A DNA stretch of 55,420 nucleotides from JBCDAP01 sp038747915. Lineage in GTDB: Bacteria > Planctomycetota > Phycisphaerae > Phycisphaerales > UBA1924. Position numbers and translations under genes: made by a program. The DNA lies in contig JBCDJJ010000014.1 of assembly GCA_038747915.1 (NCBI GenBank), positions 1 to 55,420 of the forward strand, given 5' to 3'. Under the pieces are notes generated by a model. It did no database searches. It had not been told where the DNA came from and saw only the letters and a program-made list of their open reading frames with translations. Within the stretch, counting starts at the first letter, position 1. Each line of letters begins with the position of its first letter. Below, one piece after another: positions 24,063 to 32,092 of this stretch.

Positions 24063-27000
24063 TCAGACGAGGAAGTCGCTGCCAAAGGCGACGAGCACGT
24101 CGATGAAGTCATCGGCGTCAACATCGCCGTCCTGATCGAAGTCCGCCGTGAGGCAGTCGCCGAAGGAACCGAACTGGACGAGCACCGCGATGAAGTCGCT
24201 GGCGTCAACCAGGAAGTCGCCGTTGGTGTCGCCGGTGCGGTCGATCGAGCAGAGGTCGATCTGGTTGGTGATGACAGCCTCATCGCGGGCGTCCACCACA
24301 CCGTCGCCGGTGAGGTCACCGTCGGTGTAGCGGGGGAACGCCGCGCCGGGGTTGAAGAGGGCGAGATCATCGCCGTCGAGGTCGCCGTCGAGGTCGAGGT
24401 CACCGACGAGGGTGCCGATGACCGTGCCGACCACGTAGCAAAGATCGTCGGTGTCGACGAGGAGGTTGCCGTCCATGTCGGCCGACAGGTCCATCTCGGC
24501 GGCCTGGTCGATGTCGTTCCAGCAGCCGAAGTTGTCGACGACGTAGTTGGCGTCGCTGAGGTCGACGATGCCGTCCTGACCGGTCGGGGCAGCACCCGGG
24601 GTCACGTTGGCGTTCTGGGCGATGGTGACGACCGTGCCCTGGGCCGTAAGCACGTCGAGCGGGCGGCACCGGGCGTTGGCGTCCGCGTTCGCGACATCCG
24701 CAGCGGAGTAACCGGCGGCGTAGACGTTGGACACACCGTTGACCGCGACGATCTGCGTGCCGAAGAAGTTGCCGGCGGCCGGAACGGCGTTCGCCTGAGC
24801 GAGCGGCGTCAGACCGATGTTGCCACCGAGCACCGCGAAGACGCCCTGGGTCGCCGAGGCGGTATCGACGCGCTCGAACGCGGGAACGCGATCGAGGGTG
24901 CCGGTCGCCGGGTTGATCCAGAGGCCGTCCGCGAAGAAGCGGATGTCCTCGGCGGAGTAGTTGCCGTCGCCGTTGAGGTCGCCCAGCACCTCGATGATGG
25001 CGGTGCCCTCGGGGGTGCCGTTGCCGGCGTCGTCGTCGCCATCCCAGCCGCCGAAGGCGAGGGTGCCGTTAGCGCCATCGTTGCGATCGTCGTAGGCCTC
25101 GAGCGCCTCGTCGATATCGGCGAGGGTGCGGGCGGTGCGGTCCGTGACAGTCGAGTCGTAGTCGAAGTCGAAGGCGATCAGGTTGCGGATGGTGAGCGGC
25201 GAACCGTCGGCGACGAAGCCGCCCCCGGCCTGGAGGTAACCCATCGAGCCGTCGGTGCCGTCCGAGTAGGTGCCGACGCTGAGATCGGTGCGACGGTTCA
25301 CGTCACCGGCGGTGCCGGTCTCGAAGTTGTCGTACACCGCGTTGGCCAGGGTGTTGGTCGCGCGAACCTCGTTCTGCAGGAGCTGGTTGAATCCGGGGTT
25401 GGGGATGAAGTTGACGGGGTCGCTCAGATCCTGGGCCAGATCGAGCGCACCGAAGGGGATGAAGGTGGTGGCGATGAACTCACCCGGAGTGAAGAGGTTC
25501 GCACCGACACCGGGGGCACCCGCGAAGGCCTCGACCGAACGGGTCAGGTTGTTGATGTAGGCCGCACCGAAGGGGTTGGCCATCGGCGGGTTGGTGTTCG
25601 CAACACCGTCGTTGCCATCGTCGAAGCGAGGCAGGGCGGCCGCAGCGAGCGGATCCGGCGCGTTGGTGCCGGCGTCGACACCGGGGACCTGGCGTCCGGT
25701 GGCGAAGACGTTGAGCGCCGAGCGGGGGTCGCCGAGGGTCACGAACGACGCCGGACCACCGAGGCGGAAGCCGTTCTCGTCGTTGTCGAGCACGTTGTCG
25801 ATGTTCGGACGAGCAAAGGCGACGCCACCGATGTGGTCGTTGCGGATGGCGAGCAGCTCGTACTCGTCATCGGTGAGCTCGGAGACCTGACGCTCGGCGC
25901 CCGAGTACCCGATGCCGAGACGGGTAGTGCGAACGGTGTTCTCCATGCGCGAAGAGCCACCCTTGTTCGACGGGATGTAATCGGGGCCGACCTGGTCGGC
26001 GGCGGTCTGAGCCTGCGGGCCGATGTTGTCGCCGATGGCGCGGGAGGGGTCGATGCCGAGCGAGTTCGACCACCCGTTGCGGGTGCCCGAGCCAACATCA
26101 CGTGTGATGAAGACGAGGTTCTCGCCGTTGTTCCGGCGGCCGGTGACGTAGCCGAACTGGAGATCGGTGAAGTCGATCTCCTGGAGGCCGACACCGAAGT
26201 TCACAAGACCGGCGATCGGGGTGTAGGTGAGCGCGGTGTCGAAGACGGTGTCGTTGTCGGGGTTGGCAACGTTGGTGTTGCGGCCGAAGGTGCCCGGGTT
26301 AGGAAGCGTGTTCGACTGACCGTTCTCAGCGAGGTTGGAGAGCACCTGACCCAGGCCATCGGTGGCGAAGAGCGGGTTCTGGCCGTAGCCCTGAGCACCC
26401 GGGACGGTGTCGAAATCCTGCTTGTCGAGCTCACCAAGGGGGAGACCGCCGGGGCCCTGGAGGGCCCAGAGGCCGGGGACGTCGATCGGGGCGAAGTCGA
26501 TCGAGGTGAAGCCACCGGTCGAGTTGAGCACCGCGTTGAAACCGGCGTTCGAGCGGGAGGGCCAGCCCATCGGGTTGGTGGTCACCGGGTTGGTCACGCT
26601 GACACGGTTCACCGCGAGGTCACCCTCGCCCGAACCGAGCTGACCGAACTCGAAGCCGGGAGGGGTGGAAGTCGAGTCGAAGATGCCGAGGGCGGGACCA
26701 CCGACAGCGGTCGCACGGAAGCTGTCGTACGCGCCGTTGGAGCCGAAGGTGCCCGGAGCGCCGGCGTCCGAGAGGACAGCACGGCCGTTGGCCGAGAAGG
26801 CCGAGCGGCCGCCGAAGGCCAGGAGGTCCTCCAGGCCGTTGATCGAACCGACCGCGTTGTACTGGACGGTGAAGAAGTCGTTGGCACCGAAGCCACCGCC
26901 GCCGTTCACGGCGCCGGCGGACGACACCGCTGCCGGGGCGAGCTGGTCGACGAGACCGCCGCCGGTGACGTTGGTGTCATTGTCAAGGTCGAGAAAGTCG

Positions 27001-27167
27001 TTGGTGGCCGGGAGCGCCGAACCAGAGCCCGCGGGATCGTCGAGGAACAGGGCTTCCTGCAGCGTGGCGCCCGAGCCGTTGACGGTGCCGGTCTGGGCGA
27101 TCGCGAGAGTCGCGACCGAAGCAAGGCCGCCAGCAGCGGCGAGGAGACGAGCGATCGAGGATTGCAT
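24063..27167 (-). CDS. Secreted PstS-like binding protein with dockerin-like repeats
   Basis: A 1034-residue exported protein; GGAGAG lies before the ATG, and a signal peptide ends at AIA-QTG (residue 24). Three segments match phosphate-binding PstS proteins in order: NGSGATLQEALF (30-41; PstS GAGAT-x-PAPLY), YNAVGSINGLEDLL (103-116; PstS Y-x-x-VGSGGG), and FITRDVGSGTRNGW (353-366; PstS R-x-GSGT). DFAPIDVPG and GIGYSGAE also fit. At least six EF-hand-like loops follow in the last 280 residues (such as DLNGDGNYSAED, DLDLDGDLDGDD, DFDQDGDVDADD). It is probably a surface protein that binds calcium, and perhaps an oxyanion; it is not a plain transport component because no pst genes are near. The last repeat occurs right before the stop. 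Confidence 0.65.
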   Translation of the reverse strand: MQSSIARLLAAAGGLASVATLAIAQTGTVNGSGATLQEALFLDDPAGSGSALPATNDFLDLDNDTNVTGGGLVDQLAPAAVSSAGAVNGGGGFGANDFFTVQYNAVGSINGLEDLLAFGGRSAFSANGRAVLSDAGAPGTFGSNGAYDSFRATAVGGPALGIFDSTSTPPGFEFGQLGSGEGDLAVNRVSVTNPVTTNPMGWPSRSNAGFNAVLNSTGGFTSIDFAPIDVPGLWALQGPGGLPLGELDKQDFDTVPGAQGYGQNPLFATDGLGQVLSNLAENGQSNTLPNPGTFGRNTNVANPDNDTVFDTALTYTPIAGLVNFGVGLQEIDFTDLQFGYVTGRRNNGENLVFITRDVGSGTRNGWSNSLGIDPSRAIGDNIGPQAQTAADQVGPDYIPSNKGGSSRMENTVRTTRLGIGYSGAERQVSELTDDEYELLAIRNDHIGGVAFARPNIDNVLDNDENGFRLGGPASFVTLGDPRSALNVFATGRQVPGVDAGTNAPDPLAAAALPRFDDGNDGVANTNPPMANPFGAAYINNLTRSVEAFAGAPGVGANLFTPGEFIATTFIPFGALDLAQDLSDPVNFIPNPGFNQLLQNEVRATNTLANAVYDNFETGTAGDVNRRTDLSVGTYSDGTDGSMGYLQAGGGFVADGSPLTIRNLIAFDFDYDSTVTDRTARTLADIDEALEAYDDRNDGANGTLAFGGWDGDDDAGNGTPEGTAIIEVLGDLNGDGNYSAEDIRFFADGLWINPATGTLDRVPAFERVDTASATQGVFAVLGGNIGLTPLAQANAVPAAGNFFGTQIVAVNGVSNVYAAGYSAADVANADANARCRPLDVLTAQGTVVTIAQNANVTPGAAPTGQDGIVDLSDANYVVDNFGCWNDIDQAAEMDLSADMDGNLLVDTDDLCYVVGTVIGTLVGDLDLDGDLDGDDLALFNPGAAFPRYTDGDLTGDGVVDARDEAVITNQIDLCSIDRTGDTNGDFLVDASDFIAVLVQFGSFGDCLTADFDQDGDVDADDFIDVLVAFGSDFLV

Positions 27168-27288
27168 GCAATCTCTCCGTACGAGAGGACAGTGCGAAAC
27201 GACACCCCGAACGCCGGAGCGCCGCGCGACCTGAACTCGTTGACTGGGGCATCATCTCTCCCCAGACGCGGTTCTCTTGTCGCAAGCC

Positions 27289-27314
27289 GCGAAAGTCGTA
27301 TTAACGACTCTCGC
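27289..27314. other. Hairpin between two minus-strand genes
   Basis: GCGAAAGTCGT, loop ATTA, ACGACTCTCGC: 11 base pairs with one G-T pair when read on the minus strand. It sits between the end of the prepilin-like gene (27401) and the start of the PstS-like gene (27167). No T run follows in either direction. It may be a terminator remnant or a leader structure of the PstS-like gene. Confidence 0.4.
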
Positions 27315-27400
27315 TGCAATCTCAAGCCTGAAACATGCTCAGAAGTACCGGGAAATCGTTCAGCGGCGAGGCCGTGGCGACAACTACCGTGGGCCGGCTG

Positions 27401-28588
27401 TTAAAGCGGCTGATCTTCTCTTACTCGCTCCGAGCTCTGATTGGACACCTCTTCCGAGTCCACCAACGAAGATAGAATCCGGTCGTACGGGGAGCCCGTC
27501 AGGCTGTAAAAACGATCGCCAACTTCAGAATTCTCCATGAACTCAGTCAGTGTCTTGAACTCGGCGTGCCCGTCGAGATACACGAATGACGTCCGACCGC
27601 CATCACCGCTCACCTTCACAGCGCCAATCTCGCCACCTTCACCCATCGCTCCGCCGAATTCGCCGAGCGGCTCAATCTGGGATCCTGTTCCTTCAGCGAC
27701 CCGGTCGCGAACAGTCGGCAGTGGCATATGCTCGAATGCTCCGGTAAGGTCGACCGCCAACTCGCTAGGATTAAACCGACAGCTGTTGCACCCGTATGTA
27801 CCTTGATACATCGAACGAACAAGGGTGATCGGCCGATGCGATTTCGACTCCGAGACATCAACACCTTGGCCCATGTTGCTGCTTGCGGGTTCTCGCACGG
27901 CCCTCCAGTCCTCTCGGTCGTCGAGCTCGGTTGCGAGCATAGTCCGTGACGGCGTCGACACCCGGGCAGCGCGGACGAGCTGGTTCACTCGCTCCGTAAC
28001 GTCGTTGGGGTTGTCTTTCACGAACTTGTTGCGAGGTACGATGATGTGGTTGGCAGCAAACGCAACTCGAGCGACCTGTCTGTCCTGGGGAGTGCCACCT
28101 GTCGACTCTGACGGCGGACTGTCTTGTGTGTTGTTCGACAGGTCTGTCTGCCACGACTCCCAGTCCTCGGCATTCGGACCGGGGTTCGTTCGCGGAGCCC
28201 CCCCATTGAGGACCGCAGGACTCTGAAATGCCTCATCATTCGTTGTGCTGCCATTGAAGATCGCATGCGACCAATGCACATAGCCAAAGAAGTCGTCAGC
28301 GGTGCATGACTGGCACTGAATCGGGTTGCCGGCATCATCAAAGAAGTCCCAGCCGAGACCACGTTCAGAATTAGCGTACGCATACGCCGGTGGATAGAAG
28401 TCCTCATCGACCGTGTACGACGTCGCGCCGATGGCGATCTGCCGCATGTTGTTTTGAATGACCGCGACCCACGCGGCACGCCTGGCCTTGCCAAGTGTCG
28501 GAACAAGAAGGCCGATCAGCAGTGCGATGATGGCGACGACGACGAGCAGTTCGATCAGGGTGAACGCGGGACGTCGTGTGCTGTGCAT
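27401..28588 (-). CDS. Second prepilin-type protein
   Basis: A 395-residue protein starting at the ATG at 28588 (GGAG about 11 bp upstream), with leader MHSTRRPAFTLIELLVVV. As in the other prepilin-like protein here, Ala instead of Gly precedes the Phe. The long helix continues to ARRAAWVAVIQNNMRQIAIGATSY. The middle is variable and polar, and SFVYLDGHAEFKTLTEF near the end is the LDGHA-type motif. Two Cys pairs occur (CQSC, CNSC). An in-frame start 45 bp upstream lacks a better binding site. It follows a tRNA on the opposite strand and precedes the PstS-like gene. Confidence 0.85.
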   Translation of the reverse strand: MHSTRRPAFTLIELLVVVAIIALLIGLLVPTLGKARRAAWVAVIQNNMRQIAIGATSYTVDEDFYPPAYAYANSERGLGWDFFDDAGNPIQCQSCTADDFFGYVHWSHAIFNGSTTNDEAFQSPAVLNGGAPRTNPGPNAEDWESWQTDLSNNTQDSPPSESTGGTPQDRQVARVAFAANHIIVPRNKFVKDNPNDVTERVNQLVRAARVSTPSRTMLATELDDREDWRAVREPASSNMGQGVDVSESKSHRPITLVRSMYQGTYGCNSCRFNPSELAVDLTGAFEHMPLPTVRDRVAEGTGSQIEPLGEFGGAMGEGGEIGAVKVSGDGGRTSFVYLDGHAEFKTLTEFMENSEVGDRFYSLTGSPYDRILSSLVDSEEVSNQSSERVREDQPL

Positions 28589-28847
28589 ATGACGGTGACT
28601 CCGGGTATCGGGTGATGCTCGGTGTCCGAGCAAGGTAATGGGCGGATATTCAAGAAGCGTTCAGATTCGGCAAAGATCCCGTGTATCCGCACGCTGACCG
28701 GCAACAGCAAAACAGAAATAGCGCCGCACAGTCGTGCGAGAAAGCAGGGTGTTCTCTGGTGTGCAGCTGGTAGGGCGGGCCGTATGATGGCACCGTGGTT
28801 CGACGACGCGGATGCATGATGCCGCACCGCTTCTTGATGTCAAGCCT

Positions 28848-28920
28848 GGCCCCGTAGCTCAGCGGTGAGAGCAAGCGACTCATAATCGCCTGGTCCTCGG
28901 TTCGAATCCGAGCGGGGCCA
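28848..28920 (+). tRNA. tRNA-Ile(CAU), lysidine type
   Basis: A 73-nt cloverleaf: acceptor GGCCCCG/CGGGGCC, discriminator A, D arm GCTC/GAGC, anticodon loop CTCATAA with anticodon CAT, T arm CCTCGGTTCGAATCCGAG. CAT would normally read Met, but the acceptor and the anticodon-arm context CGACTCATAATCGC with CTTGGTC-like variable region closely follow tRNA-Ile2, whose C34 is modified to lysidine by TilS to read AUA. Elongator Met tRNAs have a different body. CCA is not encoded; base pair A27-C43 is mismatched. Confidence 0.85.
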
Positions 28921-28958
28921 TTTCATCACACAACCATCACCATTCCTTTGCGCAAGCT

Positions 28959-31900
28959 TTAGATTCTGTCCGGGGTGCGCTTGGAGGGAGATTCGAGCAC
29001 ATCGGTCTTTCGCATGTGTTCAAGTGCGGCAACAACAGGGTGTTGCGCAGCCTGTCCGCCAACCTCTGCGAGTTGATGGCGACAGCTCGTCCCCGGGGCC
29101 ACCACAGCAGCCTCCGGATCCAACCCACGCACCGCCGGGAGCAAAGAAATTTCTGCGATTGCCTCAGAAAGCGCGACCCGATCGGCCATGTAGCCGAAGC
29201 TTCCCGCCATCCCGCAACAGGTCGTGTCCAAAACCTCGACGTTGTCAGACCCGAACACTCGTCGCAAGAAACCCGCTGACGAATCGGCCCCGAGCAGTGC
29301 CTTCTGATGGCAGTGCGCGTGCAGGGCGACCGAACGCTCGGAACCGGCTGGCTCAGGGCAACGGGGATGCACATCCCACCGCTCCTCAAGAAACTGCTCG
29401 ACTAACGAGGCCGCCCCGGCGATCCGCCTTGCCTCTGCGCGGCCTGGGTGCTTGAGGTCTTGCCACTCGTCCTGTATCGCGCTCAGACAACTCGGCTCGC
29501 ACACGAGCACACCCGCAGCGTCGGTCCGCTTGACCGCGGCTGCGAGCCGCGCCGCCGTCGTCGAGATCACGGATTGCGCCCGCTCGAGCAGCCCGACCGA
29601 GACGTGCGTCCGCCCGCAGCACCCAACGTCGGCAACTTCGACGTGGTACCCGAACGCGTTCAACAGCTCGATCGAGGCCAGGCCGATCTCCGGCTCGTTG
29701 AACGCTGTGAAGCAGTCGGCGAACAGCACCACCGTCGGTGCGTCCGCCGGCAGATCCGCGTTGAGCCGGCCTCGTCGCTCGCCACGCCGCACCTGTCGCA
29801 TCAGCGATGGGGCAAACAGTGGCAGCGACCGCTGCGGCGCCAACCCCAGCACCCGGTTCGCAATCGCACGCGACGGCGCCGCCGCCGACAACACGTTGCT
29901 CACCGGCGCCAACACCGAGCCCATCCGGTTGAGCCACCGCACCTCCGCGAACGCGTGCGCCTGGAGCGATGCCCCACCCCGACTCTTGTAGCTCTGGGCC
30001 AGGTACTCCGCCTTGTAGGTCGCCACATCCACATTGGTTGGGCACTCGCTCTTGCACGCCTTGCAGCTCAGGCAGAGCCGGAGCGTCTCGTGTACCTCGG
30101 GATCGTCCCACGTCGGTTCGCCGGCGCGCGATGCCGACTCGAGCTGGCCGGTCATCGCAAGACGCAGCGCGTTGCCGCGACCACGCGTGGTGTGCCGCTC
30201 GTCGCGTGTCGCCATGTAGCTCGGGCACATCACCCCGCCCTGCGTCTTGCGACACACGCCCGAGCCGTTGCACAGCTCGACCGCGTGGTCGTACCCGCCC
30301 GCGCTCGCGTACTCGAAGTACGTGTCGACATCACGCCGCGGGATCGTCCGCCCATCGGGCTTGAGGCGTGTGCGCTCAGAAATGCTCGCAATCGCACCGG
30401 GTGAAACGATGTTGCCGGGGTTGAGCAGCCCTCGAGGATCGAAGATCGCCTTGACCTCGCGGAACGCTTCGATCAGCTCCGGACCGAAGTACTCGTCGAG
30501 CAACGGCCCGCGTGCACGACCGTCGCCGTGCTCCCCGCTCATCACGCCGCCGAGTTCCTTGGCGAGCGCCGCGGTGCGCTCGGCGATCTCGTGCATCCGC
30601 GCCTCATCCGCCGGATCACGCAGATCGAGCAGCGGCCGCACGTGGAGCACACCGACCGACGCATGCGCATAAAAAGCCGCACGCGTGCCCTGTGCGTCAA
30701 TGATCGCGCGAAGCCGACGCACGAACTCGCCCAACCGCTCCACGGGCACCGCGTTGTCCTCGATAAAGCCAAGCGGCTTCCGCGAGCCCGGGATCGCGTG
30801 CAGCAGCGGCTCACCCGCCCGACGCAGCGCAAGCAGGTCATCGATCGCACCGGCCTCCGTCTCGAGCGCAAGGCCAGCATCGGGGCACCACGCCGCGGCA
30901 TGTACTTGGAGCGACTCGAGCCGCTTAGCAACCGCAACCTCGTCGTGTTCGAGAAACTCGACGTACAGACACGCCATCAAGTCACCATCGCTCACCGGCG
31001 GGGGCAACCGCTCGACAAACGGCCTGCACTGCGCGTTCAGACGGCCCGTCGCGATCACCATGTCGTCGAGCAGCTCAACCGCTGACGGCCCGAGCTCGAG
31101 CAGGGCCGGCACCTGCTCGATCGCCTCGTCGAGGCCGGCAAACCCGAGCACGCCCAGCGCTTTGGCCTTGGGCACGGGGTGCAGCGCGAGTTCCGCTGCG
31201 GTCACGATCGCGAGCGTGCCCTCGCTCCCACAGATCAGCGGCGCCAGATTGACGCGCTCGATGGCATCCGCCCCGTCTCGCTCCGCCGCCTCGACCTGAT
31301 CGAGCATCATGTCGAGCGCGTAGCCCGCGTTCCGCCGCAGTGTCTTCGGGAACCGCTGGCGGATCAGGGCGCGGTGGCGATCCACCACATCCACAACACC
31401 GACCGTGAGCCGGCGCACCACCTGATCCCGCGCCGCTGCGCCCGCCTCAAGCCGAGCCGGTGTCCCATCGGCGAGAACCACATCAACACCGCGCACCGAC
31501 TCGGCGGTCCGCCCGTACTTGATCGACCGCGTGCCCGCTGCGTTGTTGCCGATGCACCCCCCGACGTTCGCCTGCTTGACGGTGCTCGGATCCGGCGCGA
31601 AGAACAGGCTGTGCGGCTCGAGCAGCCGGTTCAGGTCAGCGATCGCGAGCCCGGCCTCGGCCCGGCACATCCGCGCCCCCGCATCAACCTGGATCAGCCC
31701 GCGCATCCACGCCGACGTATCGAGCACGACGGCTTCGTTCACGCACTGCCCCGCAAGGCTCGTCCCCCCGCCACGCGGCAGCATCGCGAGCCCGTGCTCG
31801 TGGCAGTACACCACGGCCCGGTGAAGATCCGACGCATCCCGCGGGATCAGGACCCCGATCGGCTCGACCTGATACAGGCTCGCGTCGGTCGCGTACAGCT

Positions 31901-32036
31901 TGCGATCGTGCTCGCCGAATCGAACCTCACCCTCGACGAGTTCGGTGAGCGCCTCGGCGTGCCTGCGGCGGTCGATCGCTGGGTCGATGCGAAGTGATGT
32001 GGCGACAGCGGTCGCACCGGGTGCGGTGGTCATCAC
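28959..32036 (-). CDS. FAD/Fe-S oxidoreductase, YdiJ-like 2-hydroxyacid dehydrogenase
   Basis: A 1025-residue fusion. N-terminal FAD-binding type 4 domain (VLIPRDASDLHRAVVYCHEHGLAMLPRGGGTSLAGQ, ADLNRLLEP, GCIGNNAAGTRSIKYG), then an FAD-oxidase C domain ending with SGEHGDGRARG, then a 4Fe-4S motif CLSCKACKSECP, then two CCG-type domains (VGCCGRTHVS and DTTCCGMAGSFGYMADR) as in glycolate and lactate oxidase Fe-S subunits. The layout and length match YdiJ of enteric bacteria, a D-2-hydroxyglutarate dehydrogenase, and D-lactate dehydrogenases of that type. Substrate is not decided by motif alone. The start is one of two adjacent Met codons. Confidence 0.85.
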   Translation of the reverse strand: MMTTAPGATAVATSLRIDPAIDRRRHAEALTELVEGEVRFGEHDRKLYATDASLYQVEPIGVLIPRDASDLHRAVVYCHEHGLAMLPRGGGTSLAGQCVNEAVVLDTSAWMRGLIQVDAGARMCRAEAGLAIADLNRLLEPHSLFFAPDPSTVKQANVGGCIGNNAAGTRSIKYGRTAESVRGVDVVLADGTPARLEAGAAARDQVVRRLTVGVVDVVDRHRALIRQRFPKTLRRNAGYALDMMLDQVEAAERDGADAIERVNLAPLICGSEGTLAIVTAAELALHPVPKAKALGVLGFAGLDEAIEQVPALLELGPSAVELLDDMVIATGRLNAQCRPFVERLPPPVSDGDLMACLYVEFLEHDEVAVAKRLESLQVHAAAWCPDAGLALETEAGAIDDLLALRRAGEPLLHAIPGSRKPLGFIEDNAVPVERLGEFVRRLRAIIDAQGTRAAFYAHASVGVLHVRPLLDLRDPADEARMHEIAERTAALAKELGGVMSGEHGDGRARGPLLDEYFGPELIEAFREVKAIFDPRGLLNPGNIVSPGAIASISERTRLKPDGRTIPRRDVDTYFEYASAGGYDHAVELCNGSGVCRKTQGGVMCPSYMATRDERHTTRGRGNALRLAMTGQLESASRAGEPTWDDPEVHETLRLCLSCKACKSECPTNVDVATYKAEYLAQSYKSRGGASLQAHAFAEVRWLNRMGSVLAPVSNVLSAAAPSRAIANRVLGLAPQRSLPLFAPSLMRQVRRGERRGRLNADLPADAPTVVLFADCFTAFNEPEIGLASIELLNAFGYHVEVADVGCCGRTHVSVGLLERAQSVISTTAARLAAAVKRTDAAGVLVCEPSCLSAIQDEWQDLKHPGRAEARRIAGAASLVEQFLEERWDVHPRCPEPAGSERSVALHAHCHQKALLGADSSAGFLRRVFGSDNVEVLDTTCCGMAGSFGYMADRVALSEAIAEISLLPAVRGLDPEAAVVAPGTSCRHQLAEVGGQAAQHPVVAALEHMRKTDVLESPSKRTPDRI

Positions 32037-32092
32037 CGGATGCTAGGGACCTTGGGTCGCACAATTTCTCGCGTGGCAGGAGATGTCCGAGA

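Noticed and set aside
24063..27167. Standard PstS phosphate ABC transporter subunit
   Set aside because: Length, calcium repeats and lack of pstCAB nearby do not fit.
25833..27404. Long plus-strand open frame across the PstS-like gene
   Set aside because: Product is Gly/Val/Arg/Glu-rich without motifs. The minus strand has signal peptide, PstS motifs and calcium repeats.
28848..28920. Elongator tRNA-Met
   Set aside because: The body matches tRNA-Ile2 much better, although the anticodon is CAT.
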